The position numbers were made by a program, and so were the translations under genes. 64,000 nt of DNA from Mugil cephalus. Lineage: Eukaryota > Chordata > Actinopteri > Mugiliformes > Mugilidae. Under the pieces are notes generated by a model. It did not search any database and was not told the DNA's origin. It saw only the letters and a list, made by a program, of their open reading frames with translations. The stretch spans positions 14,243,001 through 14,307,000 of the forward strand of contig NC_061779.1 in NCBI RefSeq assembly GCF_022458985.1, in the 5' to 3' direction. Below, in pieces: positions 24,801 through 37,900 of this stretch (the first letter of the stretch is position 1; each line of letters opens with the position of its first letter).

Positions 24801-27800
24801 CTCTGTTTCCTGCTGAGATATACTACTTAGTCAGACACGGGCTGCGTCCCCTCTGTCAGCAGGTCGTTATCAGAGAGCAGAGGAAGCCAGCGTCTGTTGA
24901 TCTGTGGGCAAGCACAACTTTAACATTAACAAAAAAAAAACCTTGAGGGGCCTGGAGGGAGTCTGACTCATCAGCCCCTGCACAACTCCAAAGCCATCAC
25001 ATTAAATGTTATTGGCAGCTGCTTTATTTTTGTAAACTCGCGAAACAAGAAATCATTGTTAAATGCTCTATATCCAGCGCGTGGATGGGTTTCTAGCTGC
25101 GCGTGAATGTCTACACAACACACTAAAAGACTCCTTCAGTGCGAAGCGGTGTGCTGTAAGGTCATGTTGGCCGTCTGACAGCAAACATAAACAGGAGCCG
25201 AAACCCCGGCGCTGGCAGCATAAGGTGTTGGCGTACTTTTTTCTCTTGGCATTGCTGAGAACTACTCCACTCAGGGGCACATGTTGAAGCGGAGTTACTT
25301 AGACCAGTGGGAGCGTCAGAGCTAAATTAATAGTTTAATTCATGTCCAGATGGACGGGATCAGTCAGTTAATCATTCTAGTTTTTCAACAATGCGTCACG
25401 AGGGGATTTTGTGCTACTTGGTCTTTATTCATATATTATTATTATTTACAGTTCGTTGTTCGCTACATGCACACGCTGTACTTTTTGGTGCACAAAATGA
25501 TACAAACTGTAACGTCTGTCGCTCACTGAAAGCTTGCACATTAACTTATTATTTATTTATTAATTCATGTATCTCCAGCCTCAAAGTAGTTATTTTAGAG
25601 ACACACACAAATTTCAGACCGCAACTCAATGCAGCAGTGTTTGCAAAAGAAGGATCCACATTAATAAGGATAAATGAGGAACAGGAAATACAGGTATTCA
25701 ACTCCACATGACGGCTTTCACACATCAACATTTACTAATTGGACATTAATCAAATGCTGATACGTTTCTTATGAGGGAATTACACGTAGCTTACTCATAC
25801 TGAATCATTTAATCTGTCAGCACATTGACACTGAGATCAGACCTCAAGTGATGGCTGGAGACACATGTGGAGATTAATTTTAATGCTAGGCGTGAACACA
25901 CCTGCTTAAACGTGGCCGGCGAGGACCTGATTACTCAGTACGCATGTTAATACCGGATCTGAACGGGGCAGATGCAGATGCACAGGCGAAAGCTGTAAGA
26001 ACGGGAAATCTGGTACAAGAAGGTGAAAATCTGAGGTCAGACGGGGAAAAGCAACGTCTTATGGTTAGATATGAAATCTGGCCGCATGATTTAGGTGTCT
26101 GTCAGAAATTAGAGCATCAAGACAAAGTATTAATTCCAAAAGATCTTGGACGGTGGCCCGATGTGTCACGGTGCAAATGGCAAATTTTGTAAAATGAGAG
26201 CCAGATGTTGTGCGGTGAAAGTTGAAGACAATCAGATAACGAAACGCCCTTAACCGCCCGAAAACCTTAACGACATGAGGAAACACTCATATATATATAT
26301 TTTATTTCAGCAAATGATCAGCACGAACTGTGGGTCAACACATTACCTGCAAAGACTATGAATCACTACGTACTAATAGAGTAGATAATTCCCGAACTAA
26401 ACACGTTACTGGAACAGCTGAAACACTGTGGGGACGTACCAGATGGTTATCACTGTCAGTTTCTGAGGAGAGAAAAACAAACATGTCCTACTGTGGGAGG
26501 TGGAGAGAGGAATCTCCCTCTTTTTTGAGCCTGGGGGAGGTGGGTCCGATCACTGCTGGAGCCTTGAGTACACCAGGCTCACTGAATCGGCTTTAGGGTG
26601 GTGCAGGATGAGTGATGTCAGAAAGGTGTACGGGAGTGCAAGATGAGTGAAGCCTCTGTTCATGGGAAAGTACTGTAACAGCTACCCTGATGATTGATGG
26701 TTATTGTGTAATATTCATCCTGGACCTATTATTTCCCTTCACTTTACAGCTCAACCAGCGAAATCATCGACGACAAAGATTATTTATTTCAGTAAAAGGG
26801 AACTTAATTATCAAATTATGTTTACAGCCCCCATCGGGCTCTGGAGTCGAGTCTAAAAACTCGCTGATGTGAAATTTCTTGAAGCAGTGTCAGTTGGGTT
26901 TGAAAACTACAGGCTGAAGAAATGGATAAAAGTGTATTTGCGTTACGAGTAATACGGCAGGCTTTGACAGGGTGGAAGAAGGATCTGCTTATCGGTTTTG
27001 ATCTGTTTCCTGAGGCCATTTATGTGGCAGTGTTTTAATAATGGAAAGTCTTTTAATAAATATTAGGAAATAGAAACCAATTAGACAAACGGGATAATAT
27101 TAGTTTTTTTTTTTTTTGCAGTCATGAAGCCAAATATTGAGCAAACAACCAGATGTTAGCGCCAAGTGTCCAACGATCTCTATAAAAATTACTCATAATA
27201 AAAAGGAAATAGTTGTAACAATCTCCCAAATAGAGTAATTTTCGCACTAGTCAGTCATAATCATGAGCTTCGGGTCACAACTCTGTCCTGTGGAAAATTC
27301 ATTTTTGTTGTACAAACTTAATCGGAGTCGTGCTGAGCACTTGTTGATGGTCGCATCACTGAAACTGGTTGACCTGTGTCACTGGACCGTGAAAAAAAAA
27401 AAAAAAAAGGTGAAGCCAGCTCGACTTTGATATGAGCGCGTCACGTCTGTCACGTCTGTCAAGTCTCGTTCCCGGTGCGAACGCATCGTTGTTATGCGCG
27501 GCATGCAACCATCAACTATTTCTCAGTGCTCTAAGTTAATGTGCGTTGACCAGTGAATCATCTTCTTGGGAATGTGCCGTGTTGACACTCATTAAGGAGT
27601 TGGCAAGTGTGGAAACACTACGAGGCACACCCGTATCCAGCAGCGGGATTAGCCGCAAAAGGTAACAATGACATTTCATCGAGAGATTCTGAAAGCAGAG
27701 GGACGACATAACAAAGCGACAACGTGGAAATGCAATTAATAGGATCCAGTCTGAGGATGAGTGACAACTCCTTTGAAGGACATGTGACCTATGACACATG

Positions 27801-30616
27801 TGGTCCCTGTGTCTTTGTCTCGACAACATCAAGATCTCCGCCGTGGCTTTAATTAAGTGCTTGGTGTTGGGTTTATTTGTGGTGCGTACGCTCTTCCTCC
27901 TCCTGCAAACTAATCCCTCATCTTATCACCCTATGAAACATGATACGGCCGAGAACTGGCACTTCTGCTTTTCATTACATCAGGAACTCGCCAGTAGACA
28001 GGTAGAATGACTCACTCACCACGCAGTTACACCGATCTGTACTACTTTTATACGCGCTGCCCTCCTCCCCCGTGAGCCTGTGCTCGCTGTCCACTCAGAA
28101 AATCTTTGAGGTGGAGTTCCTCTGTGACTCACTGTGCAGAACCACCTGGGTCAAATGAATAACGTGACCTTTGAGACGCGCCTCCGCGGAAAGCGCCGTG
28201 ATGAACCTGAACCTCTACAGCGGCGTTTCCTCTCAGCGCAAAATTCCTCAGCCAAATAATCAGCTGGTTTTTGTAACTGTCTAAAAACACATTCCTTTGT
28301 TACACTGTTTGTCATCAGCTTCCAGATGTAGATGTGAGCGGAAAAAAAAAAAAAAACGACTGAACTGCGCAAACACGTGACCTAAACAAGTTTGACTGTA
28401 GCTTTTGGGCTTTGTGTGTGTGTCTTTTCCCAGCACAGACACGGCTGGCTGACTCAAAACCACACCCAGGCCTCACGCTCCAGGAGCAGGCCAGCAAGCA
28501 CTGACAGCTGTAGCACGTTCCTGATAAGATCAGGCTCTGCTCTGAATCAGCATGCGCTCCTCTCCTAAGCTACAACGACCGCCACATCTTACTGTGCGGC
28601 TCTGACGTGTTGAACTTGAGCTCAAAACGAGACGTGAGGAGTTAAAATCGGTGCGCGAGAGACTCTTTTCTGAACTCCTGAAATCGAGACGGTGGGCTGT
28701 TTTGGCTCCACGGCAGTACTTTGCCACTCTGGCCACTGTTTGAACTGTGCATGTCCTTCATCTAATCTCCCTGGATGTTTACCTTTTTCCCCTACTGCTA
28801 GCGGGCTTATCTCTCGCATCGACAGCCTCCGTTGTAATACGGCACTGCCCTCACTTATATCTACTTCTGCTTTCTGTGGGTAGGGTAGCATTTAATGGGA
28901 CAGTTAATGTGCTCTTATTGAATTTCGGGGTATATAGAGTATGTTTTGTGTAGAGCAAGGTAACCCTTAGTAGGGCGTGATCGCCACACTGGTTGGAGTT
29001 TTGTTGCTATTTTAATTTTCACGTGTCTTTTAAGCTTTTAATTTATCCATGTTTCACCATGTTTGCTTTCCTACTACTGGCGTGGGAAGTTTTTAAAACC
29101 CACTGTACATATTTTTCTATTTACACAGGTTCACACATTTTCCCATAACAATGTGTTTTAACCTGAAATGTGTGATTGGACCAACCTGTTTGAACAAGCC
29201 TTTTCAGCGCTGACCAGTCTATTACGTAATTGGCAGCCGAACAATAGAGGAGTTTTGAAAGCTAATGGCCGCAAAGCTGTGGTATGTATGATGTGAGACA
29301 ATTCTTGTTTGGTAAGACATATTTGTGCATAAAAGGAATTTATTTATATTATGTTATTAGTCTACACCTGTGGCCTGAGGCTATGGATCAGCCTCGTGTG
29401 CATAGCTTGAAGCCTAGAAAGAAGGAGGACCCAGCTGCCATAAAAGAGTTAAGTATCAATGCAACGTTAATGCTCCATTATAACATTTAAGTCTTGCATT
29501 CGCTATTTTTAGTAAAAGTACAGACATTTTATGGAAATGGCTAACCCATTATTTATCTACCGTTAACAAAGGCTGGTAGTGACGTTGCCTGCGCCTCTGT
29601 ACCAGCAGGTGGCAGTAGTCTGTGCGGGCCTGTTCAGACCTTACATTAGCCTGGCTGACCTCATTGGAAGTGGCCAGCTCGAAGTACGTGTGTTCACGCC
29701 TCACATTAAAATGCCTGCTCCTCAGAGCCGACCTCAATTTCGATCTCAGAGTATTTTAACAGCTACCGCGTTTAACGGATCTAATTTATTGATCTCTGCA
29801 CTGTAATAAACTGTAATAAGGTCAAATAAAGGTAAAAAAAAAAAATACAGCTTAACTCTACACAGCTCCTTGTACTTCAGCACGATAAAATCAATAATTA
29901 ACCTCATGCTGATATGTTGTTTAATGTCAGTATCACACCCAGTGCACTCGTATCCAATACTTTAATTTGTTAGTTCTTGTTTTGATTCATTTTTTAGCAG
30001 GTGAACTAAAGTGTTTTAAAAGGGACCACTACTAATGAACGGATTTTCGGAGAGTAGGAGGCTAGGAAATAACCGTCGCGCACTGAGCTGACCTCTGCTG
30101 GATCCTGAACCAGCAGCTGGTTTGCAGTCGTGAAAATATTTGCATACTGGAACGTTGAGATGAAGATGAGAAACAAAGATTGTTGTTTTGTTTGGTTTTG
30201 TCATTGTTTATCCTCACGTGTACTGGCTTAGTAACCTGAGCAGCCAGTGAGAGACAACAACAACCACTCGTCATGTCTTAACCCTTGAGATGTCATCTTA
30301 TTTTTAGACTTTTTTTAGACTTTAACTGTTAAAATTGTGTGTTTTGCCCCAAGAAACAAACACAAGACTTCCGCTTAAGAAGAGCCTTACTACATAAAAA
30401 ATAAACGCACAGTTACAAAATCAGATTAATACACGCTTCATGGTGAAAGAGGTGGATATCTGTACCCCTCTCCTGTGTTAGTGTCAATGTACTGGAACAC
30501 TGACAGCATTCAGTCATGCTTCACTGGCATCACCTCTCTCCAGTGTGCTGCTTGCTGGGCTGTGTTGTATAACCATGATGTTACGACAGAGTCGGTTATC
30601 CGTAGCGCTGCGTACA

Positions 30617-30696
<80 letters not shown>

Positions 30697-31950
30697 GAGG
30701 ATCACACGTGAGGTGGCACTTCAGCCCCACCACGATCTTCCCTGCCCAGGCCAGCCACTCTTTAAATCATCCTTCGCAGCCACAGGTGTAGTGGGGCATG
30801 ACTAAGAGTAGGTGGCTGCACAGTCACGGTTTTAACAGAAACACTTTGTGCTCTTGTCCTCAGCTGACACTCCTGTGTACTTTTAGTATTCAACATTTTA
30901 AATGGAGGCCATGTTTAGTATTCTTCGCCTATTCTGTACCTTTGTTACATCAAACATGATGGAGTTACATGTGACAATTTTTTATAACTCCCCTCACCAG
31001 CCGTCTTTATAACCAGTTGATTGTTCCCGACTGAAATGTCTCGACAACCTGAGCTTTGTGCAACTCGTTGCTAATGTTAGCAACACTACCTTGGTAAGTG
31101 CTGCGAAAAGCAATGACATTGTGTGCAGCTGCAGTTAGCATTGTGATGTCAGCATTTAGCTCCACAAAAGAACTCTTCTTATTTTTTCTGCGAATGCTCT
31201 TGAGGAGCCACCGTCTTAAAATGAGTCTCTTTTTCCCCACTTTGACCAATTATAGCTTCTCGTCTCCTTCTAGCCGCCTGCAAGTGTGGCTGTTCTGAAC
31301 AGTTATAAACATGTTGATGTGGCCGGACGAGTCATAACCGCTGCTTTGTTTCAAGCACATGCTGGTCTTTGCCTCGCCATGTTGCCAAAAAAAGTGTCTG
31401 CTTTGTATTCATAGCTGCTTTCAATCCTCCCTGTCATTGCTCACACACAGGAACCGTTTCTGGGATTCTTTGACTTCCAGGACCACCCAGACCCCGTTCC
31501 ACACTTGTTGCTCGCAGAAGTCACTTCTTATTATGACTTTCTGCAGTTGCACATTTCAAGTTACAAAAAAAATAATAATAAAATAAAACCAAATCATTTT
31601 TCCTGTGGTTGTAGGTCCCGTCAGAACGTCTGGTGATAACAGACGGAGAGTTTCCGGGCAACTCATGAATCCACTTCATACATTTTTCTCATTTGTTACT
31701 GCAGCATAATGGAAGCAGATGGTCTTTAGAGAGGCGAGTTGTCACTGATAGCGACGCACTGTTTAAATTCAATATGTTTCAGTGTGTATTGGCGGGTTGA
31801 CACGCTAATCATGCTCTCAGTAGTCAGACAGCAGTGCATCTTAGCAAATGTGTTGGTTGTCTATGGAGCTGATGTGGAGGGATGTAAGGTGACAAGTGCA
31901 GACTGAGAGCCCAGAGGAAGTAGATCTGTAGCAAAGTGACAAATGGCACT

Positions 31951-31995
<45 letters not shown>

Positions 31996-34900
31996 ACGTG
32001 TGCGTGTGTGTGATGAAGTAGTGCCGTCAGCAGGGATGTGGAGCATGACTCACTGCGCTGAGACGTCAGTGCTCCGTCATCAGTCGTCTGCAGCAGTGTA
32101 TCACATGCAGGCACGCACACACACACACACACACACACACGTACACAATAGACTCTCAAAATATTCCTCCCATAGTTAATGACTGGCAGACTCCACTGAC
32201 GTCCTCGCTGCAAAATCAAAATCAGATGTGCAGTGTTTAAGCTTTGGGGATTTGCTTAATTCTCATTAGAAGATCTCGTTATGAATGAAACGGCCTCAGT
32301 TGTTCGATAGCACTGATGGGATTAGCTGCGTGTTCTGGTACCGTTTCATACTGTCGTTCCAGATGGTGAAGGACAACACGAGTGAGCTCGCGTACGCCAA
32401 AACGCTGCATCTGCACTGCTTGGTACAAGAGGAGCAAAAGCAGCCGTAAACATTCCCCGTAAATTAAATTTCAGAGTTTGCTTTCAAAGCTAACTGGGAG
32501 GAGGGTGACCTATGCCATAGCCACGGACTTAAGTTAAGTACAGCCAAGCCCTTCTTCTAAAGAAATGTGGTTGTTTTAGTGATGATTAATGCCCCGGGCC
32601 TTATACCTCTGCTCAGCGAGAGAGTAGGAGACTAAAGAGCCGGCAAAGTTCCTCTGTGACAACCTGACTAATAAGTCAGGAGTTCAGTGCTGCTATTGAT
32701 TTACAGCTGCTATAGAAAACAAGGAGGCAGAGCGAGTGGCTGCTGAAAGGAAGCTGGATCTTTATTGGCTAGATTACACACACACACACACACGGAGCGG
32801 CAGCCATATTTCTGCTAGATGTCAATATGTCAGCAGGGTGACAGTAAATAATGACAGTGATGTTTTGTTCCATGTACACACGGCAGAACTTCAGAAAAGT
32901 CAAATAGCACATTTTACGTGCGCGCTTGTAAAACTGCTCTTCAAATATGTCCGACAAGACGAGGCTTAAAGGCCAGGTGTATCCGCACAGGTGCACGAGA
33001 ACAGAAACCGCGGCTTTAAAGTTGCATCTCGTTCAGTGATCAGCCGGCGACCGTCCGTTTGTTGTGTGCTCCATTTGCAAAATGATATTCCAGAAATGGT
33101 GACATTTTCTCCGGGGGGGTTATCTGGCTGGCGCACACGCTCGTGTGACCGCTCAGACTTCGAAGGGAAATTAATTTCTGATCACTATCTCTTTATGACA
33201 TTTATTCCCGGACCAGAATGTCATACATAAAGCAATGAGGAGCTCCTGGTCACAAACATTAATGTTCGCCACCGCAGAGGTAGGCAAACTTGATAGTGAA
33301 TGATAATGAATGTCTCCCTCGTGACGTACGCGCAAATCACATTGTCTAAAAAAAAAAAAAGAAAGAAAAAGATTTGAATTCAAGGTAAACAGAAAGAATG
33401 AAAAACTCTTCCCACAAATGCTTGTTTCATGTGTCCGCTGAAGGAGGCGGACATTAAGTGTAGCCGAAATGGAAGAGGAGGACTTTCATCTTTCAAAGAG
33501 GAGGATTTTGGGCTCCTCGCTCACAATTTGTCCGAACTTTAAAAGCTTTGAAGTTCAAAAGTGAAATCTAGCAGAGATTTGATTTATATAATAAGTGGAC
33601 CTAACGTCTGTGTAAAGAAAGAACTTAGCTGCCATTGCTTCACATCAATCTCTCAAAGAATCCACTGAAACTGAACCTCTGTCCTCGGGGCTGCCTGAGA
33701 AATTGCCACTTGACCGTGCGCACCCAGAGAGGTCTGCTTGTTCACATTGATTGATTATGGATTTAGCCTCAATCCTATGTTGAGATACTGTCCGCAGATA
33801 GCGGGAAGACTGATTTACTAGATAATGACCTCTGGAGGTATTTTTCCATGCTAGATGGATTGCTCTTATCCATCCTAACACACAGCAAGAGCTTTGAGCT
33901 TTTTCTTTTTTTTTTGAGGAATGATTCATCTCGATGCAGCCACACATCACAGCACCAACCTCAGAGATTTCAGATTGTTGCATAAGGTAGAAACGGCTCA
34001 CCTGTGAGTCAGAGGGAAGTTTTTTTTTTTTCTTTCATAAAAGCTTTGAACATCCACCTTTCAATCATTCACTCAGTCATTCAGTGCTGGGGACTTGAGC
34101 TCACAGTTGACTTAATTAAACAGCTAACTCTGCTCTTAGGCGGCAAGTCGCTTTCACACGAGACTCTGTTGATGTTATAAAAACAAGTTTTATGTGACAT
34201 AATTCGCTGAACTAATCTGGCGACTCTACATATAATAGCTGGTTTCAGCTATTGATTGATTGGTTAAGCCTCACAGAGCTGCGAATCCATCCTGACCTGA
34301 GCATGAAACAACAGGGAGATCAACCTCCTGAGACTCTGTGTCCTCATATGAGGACATTATGTTTTTCAATCTTCAGTCAATCACGGGACAAAACTATTCT
34401 AGTTTGATATGACGTGCAAATTCTGTCAATAATAACTAGCTACAACAACGCTAATTAGCAAGCACTCGTTTTGAGGACGTTGGGATTTCATTTGCAGCTC
34501 TGTCTTTGCACAGTCATGCTCATGTATTAAAATAGTTTCATATTTTATTGTAGGAAACAGCGAAATAATCCCCTTGTCCATGTATGAGGACATAATTTAT
34601 TTTTCAAGAACGACTTCCTGTTCAAAGGTGATGCTTCATTTTTAATTGTTAATACATCTACTAATCCCAAAAACCTTGCAGAAATGAAAAATGCATCGTG
34701 AACAAAAACTTGGTTCTCAGCTGATGTTTGTCAGACAAAGTGGGCGAGTTAGTAAAATGGAGAGCCAGATATTTTTGCTGTTTTTGTTTACTGGAGTTTC
34801 TCTCTCTTTCGATTTATCGCTCCCTCTCCGTCTCTGTTCCTCTAAACAAGAAGGCTAATGTGGGTTAATAAAGATACAAACTGGAGATTAAATATTTGCT

Positions 34901-37900
34901 GCTGTGATATTCTCTGATAGTTGGGGAAAAGCACGGACCCTTTTTATCCATCACCGCCAACATGTTGGCTTGTCATAACAGGAAAAGCACGTTTATAATC
35001 GAAAACACTAAAAATAGCTGTATTCCACTTAGATGAGTTAGTTAAAACGATCCGTATCCATAAGCATTTTACCTCACTTTTCCTGTTAAGACAAGTCTGC
35101 AGAAATAAAAAAGATCTATAAAGAAACAACTGTGATATTTTGACCTGAGATGACCCTCCAGTTTCACTCGTCTGCTGAACTGAATTATCTGAACTTTATT
35201 TTATTTGTCTCTCAGTGGACATCTGCTGACTCAGTTCAATCAGCTGATTTAAATGGTGAAGAAAAAACATCTATGGGACGGACAGAAGCAGTGCCTCCAT
35301 TTTCAATTGAGTGAAAGTATCAGCTCAATGCGCATTTATCATAAAGAGTACAAAGCAGCAGTTTTTAGAGATTTGAACTTCCTTCATAGATGATAAAATG
35401 TTCTGACCATTGTGAATTGTGGATTTAATATTTAAATATACACCATTGAGGAGAAGGTGTTGTCCTGCCCTCCTAATTCCCTAGATCCCAAACTCATCAA
35501 GTATCTGATCAAGCCTGATCCACAGAGGCCACTCCCCTCAACCCACAGTGAAAATTAAACCAGTCTCACTGTTATATAGTGTTATCATCAGTGTTACCAT
35601 TATAACATTAGCACGCTAGCCATAAGAACTTAGTAGTAACTATGGTAAAGTTACGTGTCAGTTAAATTTGACTATCTACATGGACATAAATTACATGCAT
35701 ACGTGGCTTTCAAAGTATATATGATAGTCTAGATAACTAGCTAGCATACAGCTAGCATACGGCTTAATTAACTTCAAACTTCATTCATTTAAAGCAGCGT
35801 TGAGCGATTTTTAGAAACCAAGTTCACATTAATGACGGCACAACTTTGTTTTTCCTATATAAAACCTTAACAAATGTCAAATAGACAAATTGTTATTTAT
35901 CTCACATAATAGGGAGAAATCCGCTGACATCCAGTTCTTTCTTTTAATCTTCTGCTCCCATAACTTTCCCCGGTTTTTATTCACTGGGGAAACGTTGGCG
36001 TTTTCCCCTGTGTTTTCCTGATCCTGTGCCGGAGCCTTATGTGGCATATTTTAACTTTTAATCCAACTTTATTCTCTGTTATTGCCACTTCCCTACGGGT
36101 GAATAGTAGTTAGATGTATCTAACATGGCGTCCATGAAACACGTGACCTGCTCAGAACCAATCAGCATAGCGGGACAGCTCAGACAGTCCATTCCCTCAT
36201 TGGCCGGACTCTCTCTAATATACGGCTCTGGTAAGACAAATTTCGATGTGTAAAAACTGTTTTGGAAGCATGAGGGAGACCTGAACAGTATTAGGAAGGT
36301 GGTCATAATCTTTTGCCTGATCGGTGTGCATGTTGCTTAACACTAATGGGTGTGAACTCCATCGGGTTCCTCTGTATTTTTATTCACTTCTTGTCTCGAA
36401 CGGCCCCATCCAGTCAGGTTAACAGCTCCGACAGTCACTCGTTCTACTGCAGATAATTACCGAATGTTCTGTACTTCCTCCGCTTAATAAAGTTATGTAA
36501 CCAAATCATTCTCTGCAGCCTCTTTGAAATGTCTCAACAAGTGCACATCCCCCGTGATTAAAAACCCTCCGCGTTCCCTGCAGGTACCCCGGGGGTTGAG
36601 ACGGGGGGCCGCATTTTTAACAGGTCTTGGGAAATGTGCTGTAGATTATTTGGAAACGTTTGAGGAGCTCAACCCCCGGGATGTGCGGCAGTAAGATGGC
36701 CTTGATCCCTGCGAGCACCGTTTCACTGGCTCATTGCTGGAGGAGGAAATGAAAACAAACAGGAGAGGAAAGCACAGGCAGCAGCTGAAAGGCCTCACAC
36801 TGTTGGTTTAGCTTCTTGATCTCCGACTGTAATAGGAGGCAGTTTTGCTACAAATTAACTCGTATGGCAGCAGGCGAGGAAAAACAGCTGTGACGTCTCA
36901 CTGATGCCAGGATTATAGCTAAGCTTCTTTGCACGGCTGTATTGACGCTGCGTGTCCATCCAAGAGTCAAAACAGACGGTGAACGACAGAAGCAGCAGCG
37001 GTGAGAAAAAAAAAAACAAAAAAAAACATAAACATCCTCGTAAATCCTCTTGGATTTCTCGTATTATCATGCAAGCCGCACACTGCATTTATTATGGTAT
37101 ATTAGGAGGTTGTAACCATAGAAACCAGGATGAGGAACACGGCTGGCCTTTCCATCATTTATGGAGCACATGACGTCAAAGTGACCACTGTTTTCCCTCT
37201 GCTGGAGGTTTTTTTTTTTTTTTTTTCCCTTTCAGTCAGAGCGGCGAGGGGTCTGCATGACAGATAACAGGGTGAGTCACCATCATACACCTTAATGAGG
37301 AAGTTTGCTAAAGCTGCGACACATGAATCAAAGTCACCTGTAGTGAATTCCCGCTCTACCCATGACACGAGGGAAAATCTCTTTTTATCACTCCATTCAC
37401 ATGAGCACAACAAGAGAGGAAATGTTTTTTTTTTCATCTTTTAATCAGATTACAGTCGCGGTACGAGGAATACAACCACGTCACACAAATGCCAGACAAT
37501 AAAAACAGTGTAGGCTGAGAAACACATTGTCCTCATCAGTGGAGACTCGTGTAGATCAGACATCAGTGTTATTTCTATTGTGCGTACATTTGTTTTGGTT
37601 GTTGAAAAGACAGTCGGTTGATGACTGCTTCTGTGAAACCTGACAGATGAATTACAATCGGGGCAAAATGCCACCAAGTAAAAGCAGGACCACGACTATG
37701 TCAGATACTGGACAGACGAACACAACGCACACAAATCTCCAGTCTGGCACCTGAACCAGTCTGTCTCTGATCGCTATCAGAGCTGCAACCGCAGCTCACG
37801 CCTCATATCTTTAACTCTCTGTGTGACAACAACCTGCACGCTTCGTTTCTGCGGAATGGAAACTGAGAAACTTTTGAAATGGTGCTTTCGTTTTATTTGG

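Noticed and set aside
31824..32219. 131-codon minus-strand ORF
   Set aside because: Produced by the CA/GT microsatellites, giving Thr/His and Cys/Val repeats.
33645..34001. 118-codon minus-strand ORF in the large FKBP intron
   Set aside because: No recognised domain, mixed composition, no splice-site support, and it lies in intronic sequence.
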